Below, in pieces: positions 32,889 through 45,921 of a stretch of DNA of 64,000 nucleotides. Each line of letters opens with the position of its first letter. The first letter of the stretch is position 1. Made by a program: the position numbers and the translations under genes. The stretch is from Craterostigma plantagineum (taxonomy: Eukaryota; Streptophyta; Magnoliopsida; Lamiales; Linderniaceae), in assembly GCA_027422505.1 (NCBI GenBank), contig JAPQWV010000126.1, positions 1,281,001 to 1,345,000 of the forward strand, given 5' to 3'. Below the pieces are notes generated by a model. It searched no databases and had not been told where the DNA came from. It saw only the letters and a program-made list of their open reading frames with translations.

Positions 32889-35800
32889 ATGGCGTCGCTA
32901 GCATTTTCTGGTAGCTCTATTATTAGTTCTCATCGAAGAGCGTCGCTCGTCGTGAGTCTTCTTCCATGCTTTGATTGAGCTACTTTTTAGTTTTTGTTGC
33001 GCTTTCATTTGTTATCTGACGATTTGACGCATGCTATTTTGTTTATATTTTGTTCAGCGGTGTGATAATGTGTCGGAGTCTCTGAAATGCAAGGAAAATG
33101 GCAAAGCTGTACGCGTCAACAGCGACTTCGGCAATCGCCGAACGGCGCCGTTTCCTAGCTTCTTGACGGATGCGCGTCAGCTGTTGGACAGAGCTCCTTT
33201 TCCGAGAAGTGATGACACGCGGCTTCGTATTTTCTCTGGAACCGCCAATCCTCCGCTCTCTCATGTCTGTCTATCCATATCTTTCCTTTTGTTTTCGGGC
33301 AGCTGTTCCTTGCTGTGTAATCAGTTTCTTTGCTATTGATGTTCTATTCTCTATGCGGTGGCAAAGTGTTTAGTTAGACCATGTTTATGGTGACTAGAGA
33401 TGCATTTTTTTTTTTTTTTTTTATGTTTCCTGGCAAATTGATGCCTCTGCTTCGCTGCTGGTTAACGTGAATGGGTGATACAGGAAATTGCTTGCTACAT
33501 GGGCCTGGAACTTGGCAAGATCCAAATCAAACGCTTTGCGGATGGAGAAATTTATGTTCAGCTGCAGGAGAGTGTAAGAGGGTGTGATGTTTATCTTATT
33601 CAGCCTACATGTCCTCCGGCAAACGAAAATCTGATGGAACTCTTAGTCATGATTGATGCTTGCCGACGTGCATCGGCAAAAAACATTACTGCCGTGGTTC
33701 CTTATTTCGGGTATGCACGGGCTGATCGTAAGGTAAGGCTACTATTCTATTAGTTAATTAGAACGTTGCAGTTGGTATGTTGCTCAATATATTGTGAGGA
33801 TATTTGGTATGGGCTATATTAAGACAGCAAAAATAAAATTGGTTTGAAACTTTGTAACACAATTCATATATATGAAAGAAATTCTTAATTTTATTGACTT
33901 AACGTATCTACGGAATAATCGCTCCAAAGCATGGCCACATTTACTGTTTCGCTTTCAATCTATTCTTTTTTTGCCCCTCACTTTCAATATATTGAAACAA
34001 TCACTTTTAGGCATCCCAAAAGGAAATTCTGGTTTCGAAAGATTTAAGAGTAGCCACTACATGTGGAATTTGTGTGAAATGTGTGTTTGATTTTGTTCTC
34101 GTTTTCAATCCATTTGTTTGTGAGCAACCTTGTGACTTTCTGTTTTCAAATGTTTTACTTGTAGCCAATACATGAGTAATTTGTGTGTGTTTTTGTTAAT
34201 TTAGTTCTCGTTTTCAACCCATTTATTTGCCATGAACGTTGGTGGCATTTTCAGATTCTAGGTCTGCCTTTTTATGTTTTCATTTTTGGATTTCTGACTA
34301 TATACGGCTTTACAAACACACACACATTATATAATACTGATAGTGTCGGCAAAACACCAAAACTTCAAACTTTGTTGGTATGTTCCATGGAGTCTGCTTA
34401 GTCATGAATGTGGTGTGGAGAACAGCTTTGCATCCATTAAAAAAAATATACTAATAAGTCGAACTGTTTCTGATGCAAATCTCAGGCACCTAAATTTGGC
34501 TTGGGGACACAATTAGACTTAACGTGAATGTTTATATCTGCCTTCATTGCAGACACAAGGACGTGAATCAATTGCAGCCAAACTCGTGGCAAATTTGATT
34601 ACGGAAGCTGGTGCAGACCGGGTCCTGGCCTGTGACCTTCATTCTGGACAGTCCATGGGCTATTTTGATATTCCGGTTGACCATGTGCATGGCCAGGTGA
34701 ACAGAGCTTGTTTAATATTTGCACGACTACGTAGATAGCTTTTTTCTAACTAGTTACCACAAGGGTAACAATTGATGATCATTGGTTACTATACAATCAT
34801 TTGAGTGTTCAATGAAAAAAATTGGTTGATCGTCATTCAACTGACCATTTTGTGTTTTTTTTATTTTGCAGCCAGTGATTCTTGATTATCTTGCCAGCAA
34901 GAGCATATCTTCTGATGACTTGGTCGTGGTCTCACCAGACGTTGGTGGGGTCTCTAGAGCCCGAGCTTTTGCCAAGAAGCTGTCAGATGCCCCTCTGGCC
35001 ATTGTGGATAAAAGGCGCCATGCACACAATGTAGCTGAGGTATTTACTATTTTCTTTTGTATAATGTTTTGAGTCGCACAGTAACCCTGCTTGCTTAATA
35101 AACTTTGACTTAATAGTGTACGTTATTTCCTTCAAAAGCTGTCATTATATGTTTTCAACCTTAAATAAATTCCCTATTATGTTTTTTCACTAGAAGAACC
35201 CAAGTTGAATGTTTATTGGGATTGTATAGGTGATGAATCTAATTGGAGATGTCAGAGGAAAAGTAGCAGTTATGGTGGATGACATGATCGACACTGCCGG
35301 TTAGTTTTCCGTTACTCATTACCACCATTCACGTTCGATCTCTTTCTGGATAAATAAAGCTTTGACTCACACATTAAAATGACTGCTATACATACATTTG
35401 CATAAAAAAAATGTGTGTATCTCCTTTGACATGACCTATCACTCCCTTTTACCTTATTGGAGATGAGCTTTGAAGAATATTACATAATTTTTGGCATTCT
35501 TCATATTATGTAACTGATAGCTACTTTATATGGTTCCTCTTCCTGCCGTCCAAACACGGATCTCTTCCTTCAAATCGCATCTCGATTATCGACATCGTGA
35601 AATAGCAATTGGATTATGTTTAATTGATCAAGTAACAGTGCCACGAGCTGCTTTATACCATATATTCAACTTTCAGCTTTTGCATTATTGTATTTTGACC
35701 AAACATGTTTAAGCTTTAGCTTGGATGGCCCAACATTTGGTATCAGTACTTATTTGTATCAGTACTTAATAAAAAGAGGTATTGCCTGCTCTCTTTGTTT

Positions 35801-36301
35801 ACGCAGGAACCATAGCAAAAGGAGCAGCTCTACTTCATCAAGAAGGAGCTAGAGAGGTTTATGCGTGCAGCACTCACGCTGTCTTCAGGTCTGTTTATTT
35901 ACATATTGGCTGCTGTTACTGAGTTGCTATTACAAATTATAAAATTCTATGGCTGCTATTAATCTTTCTTCTTAAAAATCTGTGTACTTTTTGTTAAAAT
36001 CACAGTCCTCCAGCTATAGAGAGACTGTCGAGTGGACTATTCCAAGAGGTTATTGTCACCAATACCATCCCAGTTTCAGAGCAGAACTACTTTCCACAGC
36101 TTACAATTTTATCCGTCGCAAATCTTCTCGGAGAAACCATATGGCGCGTGCACGATGATTGTGCGGTAAGTTTTTTTCTTTTTTGTTCAATAACCATATG
36201 TACGTTATCGCTTTATGTTTCCTTTGTATTCTTTCTTACTACTTACATATTACTATTCTCAGGGCGGATTCGAACCTTATTCGACCCTTGGCATCGACTG
36301 A
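32889..36301 (+). CDS. PRS: Ribose-phosphate pyrophosphokinase (PRPP synthetase), probably plastid
   Basis: Nine exons (32889-32951, 33058-33264, 33484-33732, 34553-34696, 34872-35039, 35230-35299, 35807-35888, 36006-36165, 36263-36301) join to 393 aa. It makes PRPP from ribose-5-phosphate and ATP for nucleotide, His and Trp synthesis. [37 protein letters not shown] and [18 protein letters not shown] are the ATP/substrate regions. [12 protein letters not shown] is the PRPP-binding loop. The first about 80 residues are Ser/Arg-rich and absent from bacterial enzymes, which suggests a plastid transit peptide as in class I plant PRS. The last exon encodes only 12 residues. All introns are GT-AG. 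Confidence 0.96.
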
Positions 36302-37606
36302 CTGAAGATTTTCTCAACCAATCTGCCCAATTTATGATTTTGCAAGAATTGGAAAGCATAAAAGTATGTGATGAAATGAGAAAGGCTCATGCAATGAAAC
36401 AATGTATAGATATGGAGTAAGGAAGGGTGATTTGGTTAGTTGCATGACAGGTGAGATTTTGTCTCATTAACTAATGTACTTGGGAATTCTTTGGATTCTG
36501 AGTCGTGTGAAATGATTTTAATAAACGTCGTATCCCATATTTAAATGTCCAGCGATGCCCCGACTGACGAAGAGGAGGAGCTTATAGTTTTTTGCTACAT
36601 TGTTTCTTTTGGAACAATTTTCTTCTCTATTTTTGGATAAACTCTAACTTTCACATTTTGTACCGAAGCAAATTTATTATGCTATGGATGATGAGCTCTT
36701 GAGTATTTTTGATTTTGTGCAATAATTTATGCTTGGAGAACTTTTTCAAATGAAAACTGCAGTTGAAACTAGGACTGCTAAAAACACCAACCCGACCCGG
36801 TTATCCGACACGAGCCGCACTAGAAAATAGCAGGTTTGGGTTAACATTTTTTACTTATTAAGTAAATGGGTAGGTTTCAACTCAACCCAAATATGTTCAA
36901 ATTTTTAATTCGAAATCAACTCGAAATTAATTAGTTTATCAACCTATTTAATACGAATAATATAAATTATTAAAGATATCCTTAACATAGATAAAATAAA
37001 CTCCTTTTATACTTAATTATGTTTATGAGACTTTTATTATTGAAAATTTAACTGTCTCTTAATTATGTTGATGTTTTAGAAAAAAATAATTATTTTGTTT
37101 AATTTGGATTTATAGTTTTGTTTATTTAGTTATTTATTTTGCTTTTAAAAATTTAAATGAATTGACGGGTTAATGGATTGTATTTGGTTAAAGCAAGTCG
37201 GGTTTGGTTTCGATATTTCAATCTAATTAAGTAAGCATGTCAGGCGTTTATCTATCGGAATTAACATGAACTAGGACTATCTGCACACTTTATGTGTGTG
37301 CTTAAAATATAATTGTTTTAATTTTAGTTTTGAAATTTATAATTTATGTTTAGTAGATTAAATATGATTTTTATATATATAAAAGGAAAATAATAATTAG
37401 GGATATAAGTATAATACTAAAAGTGAGGGGTTAAATGTGATAATTATTTAATTAATGACATTAGAAATAGATAGGTTAAATTGTATATTTTACAGACCAA
37501 ATTAGCAAGCCACCCCTTACCCTTAAATACATAGCATAGATGTGACTCAACTATACCAACTTAGCACCACTAGTTGAAACGATTTATTGTAGTGTAATTT
37601 AAAAAA
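36302..37606. other. AT-rich spacer downstream of PRS
   Basis: 3'UTR, then repeats. A possible old hAT-like element spans about 36776-37270: CCAACCCGACCCGG at the left, CGGGTTTGG at the right, and AACTAGGAC found at both borders. Its ends match poorly. No gene recognised. Confidence 0.4.
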
Positions 37607-37913
37607 GCGTATATTAAGTTTCAGGCACCAAAAATGTTTAAAATAGGATGAAGACACTTTTCGAAAAAACATTAGTTTAAATGACCCAAAATTTAGCGAT
37701 GATGATCTAAACTATGAAATGTTATCGGACTATCGATTTTGTTTTATTTCAGAACAATGAAGCATTATTTCAGAATAATAAAGTGTTATTTCAGAAAAAT
37801 GAAGTATTACTGAGAACAATGAAGTGTTACTGAAGAATAATGAAGTATTACTAAACAAATCGAAACCTTCAAACTAAATTTTTTTCTGACAGGGGCCTGA
37901 ATGAAAATTGCCC
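37607..37913. mobile_element. MULE-like MITE, CAGGCCC family (about 307 bp)
   Basis: The left end has GCGTATATTAAGTTTCAGGC and the right end GGGGCCTGAATGAAAATTGCCC. The interior repeats CAGAACAATGAAGTGTTACTG about five times. Flanking A/T-rich 9-mers are similar but not identical. Confidence 0.55.
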
Positions 37914-38060
37914 ATTTAAATAAAAATACGTCATGTTAGCAGCTTTACCTTTTTTTAGATTTTAGTATAAAATAAGATACGGCAAATTTCCTTCGTACAA
38001 GTCGAAATAGGACGTCGAATTTAATTGCTTTTCCAGTGCGGTCGGGTCCATTAAATTAAA

Positions 38061-39360
38061 GGCAAATTTTGTATCAGGCCCTCCTATATTTAAAATTAGG
38101 AATCAGGCCCTTGTCAGGATTTTCTTTAGTTTTAAGGACCTATTTTTCGAAAAATTAAGTGAAAAGGACCCAAAACTGTGTTTTGACGAAATTATCCTTA
38201 ATAAAAAGTGATCTCTGAATGGGTATTTGACATCAGTTTTATATTAGACAATTATGCTGATTTGTTATCGTAAAAACCATACGTGTTACTTTAACGTCAT
38301 AAAATGTTACTTATCGATAGTAAAATATTATTAACAGACATATTATATCGGACTATCGAACCTCATTTTTCACACTGATCGAGCACAATAGATTGTTAAC
38401 ACCTTGTTTTTTTGATGTGGTATTTTGTGTAGCAGATCTGTTCGATGATTTTTGGCTTTGAACTGTTTTTTACTACATAAAATCGAACCGTTACTTAGAT
38501 TATCTAAAGTGGTACTAAAAGTACAATATGTGTTACTAAATAAACAATAAAAGTTACTCTATTTTCCATCATGTGGTATTACACCATAAACCTAAAACTG
38601 TAAACCCTAAACCCGGCGCGACGACCATTAGTGTTCTCCTATAAAAGATCGAATCATTAGCATTTCGATCTTATTAAATATTTTGAGATTGAAAATTGCT
38701 AATCTATTATAGGAGCATTGCTCCCTATAATGATGAATTTTCTGTCTAGGGAAACAGGGGGATGGTTTGGTGGGGGGGTTCAAGAAGGGTTCATTGACCC
38801 TTCTCAGGTTTCAAATAGGAGGATCACGGAAGTAACAAGTTTCCAAACAATTATAACAGTTCTGCGCTGAAAAAAAAGAATACTTCATTTCATTTGGATA
38901 ACAACAGTCTTATATTGAGTACCATATGGTGTCTATTTAGTAACAAATAATGTCGCAGAAGTAACACATCATTCAAAAATAATACCGCTTCCTGCAATAA
39001 CACAATAACAAATGATGTTGCAAGAAGCGGTATTGTTTTTGAATGATGTGTTACTTCTGCGACATTATTTGTTACTAAATAGACACCATATTGTACTTAG
39101 TACAATACTGTTGCTATCCAAATGAAATGAATGTTCTTTTCAGCACAGAACTGTTATAATTGTTTGGAAACTTGTTATCTAATAATTTAGGTATCAGACG
39201 TAAATTTAGCATATGTCAGGGTTAAATATGTCTTTTCGCGTCATTTTAGGGCCTGACCTCTGAACTTTTCGAAAAGTGGATCTTTAATCGTAAAGAAAAA
39301 TATGATGGGGCCTGAACCCAAACCCAAACTACTAAGTAGGGCATGAAGTCTAATTAACCC
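38061..39360. mobile_element. Long foldback member of the CAGGCCC MULE-like family (1.30 kb)
   Basis: It begins GGCAAATTTTGTATCAGGCCC and ends ...GCATGAAGTCTAATTAACCC. Exact 9-bp flanking repeats TAAATTAAA lie at 38052-38060 and 39361-39369. The right half (about 38837-39177) is a near-perfect hairpin with arms of about 165 bp. No transposase is encoded. A full-length relative lies at 53852-55160. Confidence 0.8.
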
Positions 39361-39369
39361 TAAATTAAA

Positions 39370-41826
39370 TCCCAACTTCCCATCCCAGCTGCCAGCAATC
39401 AAATGAGCAACAAAGAATCAACCGAATAATTATCCAAATAAAAAATGAACTAATATTAAATAAATTTTTACAAATATGGTGCAGTTAAAAATGATTACAA
39501 TTTCTGAAAGAAACATTCTAGATGAGAGAGACTTTCGTGTTATCAGACAAGGAAGTCCCAGTCTATTAGGAGTGTAGTACTTCCGGTCATAAATATAGTA
39601 CTTATTTATTTCGATTCGATTAATTACAACCGACAAAAATTTAAATTGCAACAAACGTTAAAGTTTCCTTCTTTATTATTCATTGCATCCTCCTACTAGC
39701 TATATTAATGTGAATGTGATCCATCCACCACATAATTATCCGTACATTGGGAGTCGTTTATAAATTATTTATAATTCCATAACTTTTACGAAATTTATTT
39801 GTAATCCTTTTAACGTGTCTCTTTTCAACAATAGTTCTATAATTTTACGAAATTCGTTTTCTGTTCTCTAATTTGGTCATGTACAAAAATAATTCAATAT
39901 GCTTTTGAGTTTTTTCTTTTTTTAAGATTTTTCGGCCATTTGATTTGATTGTTACATAAGAATGTTATTTAAATTTGTGCGGTCTGACCCACTATCATAA
40001 ATGGCTGCCAAATAGTTCTAAAAAGACTTCATGATAACTGATGTAAACAAATTGAACTGATTTTGGAATATGGATAGATTAGATAACAAAAAGCGAATTT
40101 GAGCGTGAGAATCATATGACTGAAATTTTAGTTACTCTTTAAACATTTTGAACAAGATTCGAAAGGTGACTAAGTTAGATAACGAAAAAATACTTAACGT
40201 GAAAGTTCTATAGCACTCAATTTTTAGTTACTTCAGAATACACAACATACAGTACGTGGTAAAAGAAACTAATATAAAGACAAAAAAAAAAAAAAAAACA
40301 GACGACATTTTCAGAAGGAAATACTTTATACGAAGGATATGGATTGAATACATTGTATGTCAGGTCTTCGCAATTGCAGATAATAGTCAATAGTGGCATG
40401 CATAAGTGATGGTCCTATTTACAAGTTGGTGTTATGTGATCAATAATTCTCATAGCAAAGTGCATTTTAAGCCAGTGATAGGCCGGAGTCTTGTTTATTA
40501 GGGTTCGAATAATATCGATGTAAAATAAGATAATGGAAACCCTTTCCACGTGAAAAAATTAGATAATTTTAATTGGGATCGACTTATGATCTTACGATTA
40601 GTTATTTATAATTTCATCATAATTAATGAAAGAAAAAATCGCAGTAAAGAACGTATTGTAAAAACTATTGACGGCACTGGTATTTCTTAATTGGCATTCT
40701 AACATATCATTCTTTTTCTTCAAAATCCGTCATATCATTCTCTTACATTTTTTATTATGCATTTTCGCGAAAGGGATTTATATCGACTCTTCATTCCCAT
40801 TTGAACGAGAATTCGGTGATCCAGTTTTTATAATATTCGGATGGGTAAGTAAGAAGAAACATATTTGGTCATCAATTTTATCATATCACATAAGGTGAAT
40901 ATATATGTATATATATAAAGAAATTAGTTCAGTTACTTGTCTGGCGAGTTTTTAATAGAACGTCTTATTTTATTTATACCTTAGCCAACTAGTTTGGCAT
41001 GCAACATTGTATAGTGCTCATTTATACCTATACAAATCTCCGACCTATATATTGGAAATTGTAAACCATATTATCATGCGAGTAGAATTAATTAACAGCA
41101 TGTAATAATTTTAATATCTTGGTGGGGTTATTGCCTAAACTAGATCTCGTGTCGTGTGGTTCTTCCACTATTGCCCGCAAGAGAATAATCTTGATTTTAT
41201 TTTATTTTCTATCTATCATAGAGAATAGTTACGATAAGACGCCAACTTAAGCTCATGTACTTTGGTTTTGAACATCAATGATAGGTGAGTGAGATGTAAA
41301 TTAACGCATGCAATAAGCAGTATATCCTTCAACCGATTAATATATGCGCATAGCTTTTGCCCTCGTAGTACATTATAAAATATTAGGAGACCTTCATGTA
41401 ATCTTTATATGTAAATATATATATATATGCTATCAGTAACATAAACGGCATGCATTCAGTAATGGTTCATTAATGGTGCTTTCTCGGTATACCTACCCAC
41501 TTCGTTGTCTTTAAAGAAGGGATGGTGTAAACTTCAGTTATAAATTGATAGCCGTCTCAGTATCATAAAATTACTATTTAACGGAAACTTAATTTTTTTC
41601 AATGAAAAGATCAAGCTCTCAACTGAATAGAAATCTTTCTACTTTAGGTTAGGTTTAGATATTTCAACCTTCCTTCTATTTGATTAAAAAACAATGAACA
41701 AAACAATATTACTTCAAACTAATTAAGCCTCTACAGTCCAATATGGCTGCTGGCCATTAAGCCTAATCAGTAGGAGAGGAAGGCCACACTCTTAATGCAA
41801 TAGACATCTGTAGCAATGGGTCGTTT
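39370..41826. other. Long AT-rich spacer
   Basis: About 2.4 kb with no recognisable gene, RNA gene or bounded element. Open stretches here are short, Phe/Ile/Tyr/Lys-rich and look like chance. Confidence 0.5.
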
Positions 41827-42529
41827 AAAAAGTTGGCATTTGACATGGTCAATATTAAAAACTAGCCTCCAAGTATATAATGACAGTTATACCCTTACTA
41901 AATGGGTTCCACTTTTCGAAATCGATATATGTTATTGGAGTCACAAAAGGGTGCGAGGGCGGGTCGTAGTCCACTGGTTGTGTGTAGAACGTTCAATTAG
42001 TAGGTCATGGGTTCAAATCCGCAACACGTACATTTTTTTTATTTTTGCAACATGGGCGAGACGCTTGCAGCATGGGCGGAACCCTTTCCTTGTGTTCGGG
42101 GGACCCATGCCTTGTGTGCGGGGACCCCTGCGGTGTGTGCGGCCAGCAGCATAGGGGTCCCGCACACAGCGCAAGAGACCCGCACACACAACAGGGGACC
42201 CCGTAGCCGCACAGCGTGCAAGGGCCCCCGCACACACAGCGCATGGATCCCCGCACATACAACAGGAGACCTCGCACACAGCGCAGGGGTCCCCCGCACA
42301 CATAGTAGGGGTCCCGTCCATGCTGCGCACCGGATGGGCGGGGTCCCTGCTATATAGCACGGGTCCACTGAGCAGGGGACCCGTGCTATATAGCAAGGGA
42401 CTCCCTGCTATTTTTAAAAAGATACCCTGCCAAATGACGTAAATACCCTTAATTCGAATTTTTTTTTTAAAAGGAAAAAATGGGCAGGGTTATTTTTTTA
42501 ACGTTGATTTTGTCGAATGCCATTCTTTT
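41827..42529. mobile_element. TIR element with tRNA-like module and GC-rich minisatellite (about 0.7 kb)
   Basis: The ends are inverted repeats: AAAAGTTGGCATTTGACATGG at the left (trimmed here by degeneracy) and, reversed, AAAAGAATGGCATTCGAC at the right. At 41965-42022 lies a tRNA-like module with A-box TAGTCCACTGG and B-box GGTTCAAATCC. Then 42060-42330 is a GC-rich array of about 22-bp units built on CCCCGCACACAGCGCAGGGG, the first units in the opposite orientation. No matching target duplication was found. Any open frame here is repeat-driven. Confidence 0.6.
42348..42395. repeat. Perfect 19-bp inverted repeat
   Basis: TGCTATATAGCACGGGTCC at 42348-42366 pairs exactly with 42377-42395 around a 10-base spacer, at the edge of the GC-rich array. 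Confidence 0.92.
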
Positions 42530-42849
42530 AGATATTCCTATAGCAAATTAATAATAAAAAAAACCCGTAAAGTAGGTGACAGATTATATTCAAGATTATA
42601 ACAAGTTAATGATATTATTAAATGCACAATCAACCAAAATATAACCATTATAGGGCGGCCAATGAAAGCCCTAAGGCTACCCCAGCCGATGAGTTGGGTA
42701 ACCTCAAGCAAGTACTTTATGGGTGCTCAGTATAATGCTATTACATACTTACTCGTAATAATAATAGTACAAAAGAACGTACCCATGGCATGCAAAAGGA
42801 AAACTATGTGCATGCCCTTTATCGAACAAAAAGGATTAAATGAGGCCCG
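42530..42849. other. Upstream spacer of CER1
   Basis: AT-rich; no gene recognised. Distal CER1 promoter. Confidence 0.4.
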
Positions 42850-42857
42850 ACACGTGT
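42850..42857. promoter_or_regulatory. ABRE/G-box-like element upstream of CER1
   Basis: ACACGTGT lies about 110 bp upstream of the CER1 ATG and 25 bp before a TATA-like box. CER1 genes are known to respond to ABA and drought, so a role in that is plausible but inferred. Confidence 0.45.
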
Positions 42858-42881
42858 GTAGCTCGCATTGGTAGTCCCATG

Positions 42882-42888
42882 TTATAAA
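42882..42888 (+). promoter_or_regulatory. Probable TATA box of CER1
   Basis: TTATAAA lies about 80 bp before the ATG, the usual plant distance given a short leader. Confidence 0.45.
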
Positions 42889-42965
42889 GAAATGTGCCCC
42901 CTTCTCTCTTTAATTTGTCAAGAAAATAATCTTTCAAGGAAAAGAAAAAAAGATTGAAGAAGAAT

Positions 42966-45921
42966 ATGGCTTCAAGACCTGGGATTCTCACCGAATGGCC
43001 ATGGACTTGGCTTGGAAACTTCAAGGTTTTTCATTTTACATGGTGACTTCACTTCCTTGCATATATATACTTTGCTGAGTTCGTTGTTCTTTCTTGAGCA
43101 GTATCTTGTAATAGCGCCATTTGCAATCCGTTCGACGTATTCTTACATGGTGAATAAGGGCGAAGAAGAGAGGGACCTAAGTAGCTTCATCGTACTCCCT
43201 TTACTTCTCTCAAGAATGGTCCACAATCAGATATGGATTTCTTGGTCACGCTATCGTACGGCCAAGGGAAGCAATCGCATCGTCGACAAGGGCATTGAGT
43301 TCGAGCAAGTCGACAGAGAAAGAAACTGGTAATAGTAACAACTCTTCTATTTTTTCTGTCGGAATATTATTAACTCATCACCTTCGTAATTATTAATGTA
43401 CGACAGGGATGATCAGATTATACTCAATGGTTTACTGTTTTACACGGTCAATTACTACGTGAAGTCTGCTCAGCGCCTGCCGTGGTGGAGGGCCGACGGC
43501 GCCGTATGGACGGCGGTGCTCCACGCGGGGCCGGTGGAGTTTCTGTACTATTGGCTTCACAGGGCTTTGCACCACCATTTCTTGTACTCAAGATATCATT
43601 CCCATCACCATTCCTCCATTGTTACAGAGCCCATTACCTGTAAGTAACAGTATTAGTTAGTTAGTGAGCCATATTCTATTTTAAGATTTCAAGATACGCT
43701 TCCAACAAAATGGGCTTTTTTTTATTATTTTAGGGAGCAGACAACAAACATGTATATATATATAAATATTATATATATATATATATATATTATTTCTTAT
43801 ATTTAATATTTAGTATGCATGAAGTGAAGTAGGGTTTTCCTGATTGTATCACCTTGAAAATTGGACAAAATAAGAATTACAGTTTTTTTCCCAACTTGGA
43901 AAAAGGAATTAAGTGTAGGAGGTTGATGCCTGATGGGTCGATGGACTGTCAACAGCGCATAGTAAAAATCCATGGAGATAAATGTTAGTACATATTAGGA
44001 AAATTATATTCACAACGCTCATAATAAATAGGTGATAAATGGTAAATTTTGAACTTCCCTGTTTGTTTCTTCGCCATTGCCCACCTCCACCTTTCGTACT
44101 CGTTTCATTAAATTTTTTCTTACTATTTATTTTTTTTGCAGCTGTAATACATCCATTTGCCGAACACGTTGCTTACTTCGCGCTGTTCGCCATACCAATG
44201 CTCACTACCGTTTTAAATGGGACAGCTTCCCTAATGCAAATCGCTTGCTATATCACTTACATCGACTTCATGAACAACATGGGACACTGCAATTTCGAGC
44301 ACATCCCTAAATGTCTCTTCGACTTATTCCCTCCCCTCAAATACCTCATGTACACCCCTTCGTAAGTCCAAATAATTCCCAAAATATTTTCAATAAATAT
44401 CAACCAATTACTCGAATTAAATTCCACGATCAATATAATACATATAGGTACCACTCTTTGCACCATACGAAGTTTCGTACGAACTACTCCCTCTTCATGC
44501 CCTTGTACGACTACATCTACGAGACAATGGACACGTCATCAGACACACTGTACGAGGATTCCCTAACGAGAGGAGAAGATAGGCCGCAAGTGGTCCACCT
44601 GACCCACCTAACCACGCCCGAGTCCATATACCACCTTCGGCTAGGGTTCGCCCGCCTGGCGTCCGAGCCGCACGACGAGCCGAGGTGGTACCTACGGCTC
44701 ATTTGGCCCATCAAACTATGGTTCGCGGCGGTCTTGTGGGCCCGCAGCGGCCGCCGAACGTTCGTCGTCGAGCGCAACGTTTTCGACGGGCGCGTGAAGA
44801 CGCAGACTTGGGTCGTGCCCAAGTACGCCGCTCAGTACCGTGCGCGTCGGCAGTGGGAGTCGATCGATGCCGCGATCGACGACGCCGTGGCCGAGGCCGA
44901 CGAGAAGAGCGTTAGGGTTTTGACCCTCGGCCTGTCCAACCAGGCGAGTCGAAGATTCTGTATCAATTACAGTACTGTTGATCAATGACCACTTCACCTA
45001 AAAGGCTAACATTGAAATATTTTAATAATAATAATAATAATATGATGCAGGACGAAGGGATCAATAGGAATGGCGGGATATACCTCGAGAGGAATCCGAA
45101 GATGAAGGTCAAGATCGTCGATGGTAGTAGCCTTGCCGTCGCGGTCGTGCTGAATAGCGTACCGAAAACGGCGAGCGAAGTGGTCTTCCGAGGCCGTCCG
45201 AATAAGGTCGCCTTCGCCGTGGCGCTCGCACTTTGCAAAGGCGGCGTTAGGGTTCATGCGGTGCGTAGGGAGGAGTACGAGCTTCTCAAAAAGAAGATGG
45301 GCGGAGAGGCCCGAGGCAACTTAGTCGTCCTCTCCAAGGGTCGACTCGACGCGCCTAAGGTCTTATATTACGCTCCCATTAAGTTACAAAAAAACTTATA
45401 CATAGCAATATTTGTTTAATGGTATCTATTTGGGCTCTGCTGATAATAATTGTATATTTCTTGCTCGGCCTCGGTCAGACGTGGCTGGTCGGGGACGGGC
45501 TGACGGAGGAGGATCAGGCAAAGGCACTGAAAGGGGCGATTTTCGTACCGTTCTCGCACTTCTCGCCGAAGAAGTTGCGCGGGGATTGTTATTACGGCGC
45601 GACGCCCGCCATGCTGGCGCCGAAGCATTTGGAGAACGTCGACTCTTGTGAGGTTAGAGAAAAAACATTCGCGCTTATTCGAACTTTTTTTTTTTTTTTT
45701 TTTTTTGCAGTGGGATGAAATTTTTTTTTCAATGCGTACGAAAGAATTGGCTGCCGAGGAGGGTGATGAGCGCGTGGAGGATAGCGGGAATAGTCCACGC
45801 GGTGGAGGGATGGGACGTCCACGAGTGTGGGGATACGATGTTCGACGTCGAGAAGATATGGAAAGCCAGCCTCCGCCACGGGTTTCGTCCTCTTAATTCT
45901 CCGGCGGAGGCGAATGGCTAA
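42966..45921 (+). CDS. CER1: CER1-type aldehyde decarbonylase (wax alkane synthesis)
   Basis: Eight exons (42966-43025, 43102-43328, 43407-43639, 44142-44361, 44448-44943, 45051-45359, 45479-45652, 45745-45921) join to 631 aa. With CER3 it makes very-long-chain alkanes of cuticular wax in the ER. The N-terminal fatty-acid-hydroxylase domain has the three His boxes (HRALHHHF, YHSHHHSS, YHSLHHTKFRTNY) and several membrane helices. The C-terminal WAX2 domain has WLVGDGLTEEDQ and EGWDVHECG. Every intron is GT-AG except intron 5, which only fits with a GC donor (CAG-GCGAGT, 44944). Exons 5-8 are much richer in GC than exons 1-4. Confidence 0.95.

Noticed and set aside
36776..37270. Possible hAT element flanked by AACTAGGAC
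   Set aside because: Flanking match is good but terminal inverted repeats are poor, so it was mentioned only in the spacer note.
41965..42022. tRNA gene candidate
   Set aside because: A- and B-boxes are present but no full cloverleaf or paired acceptor stem was seen; it lies inside a repeat element.
42005..42396. Cys/Gly/His-rich open frames of 98-127 codons
   Set aside because: They simply translate the GC-rich minisatellite; no start context or known domain.
44517..44997. Several 90-100-codon antisense and alternative frames in CER1 exon 5
   Set aside because: GC-rich exon leaves all frames open; only the CER1 frame has family motifs.
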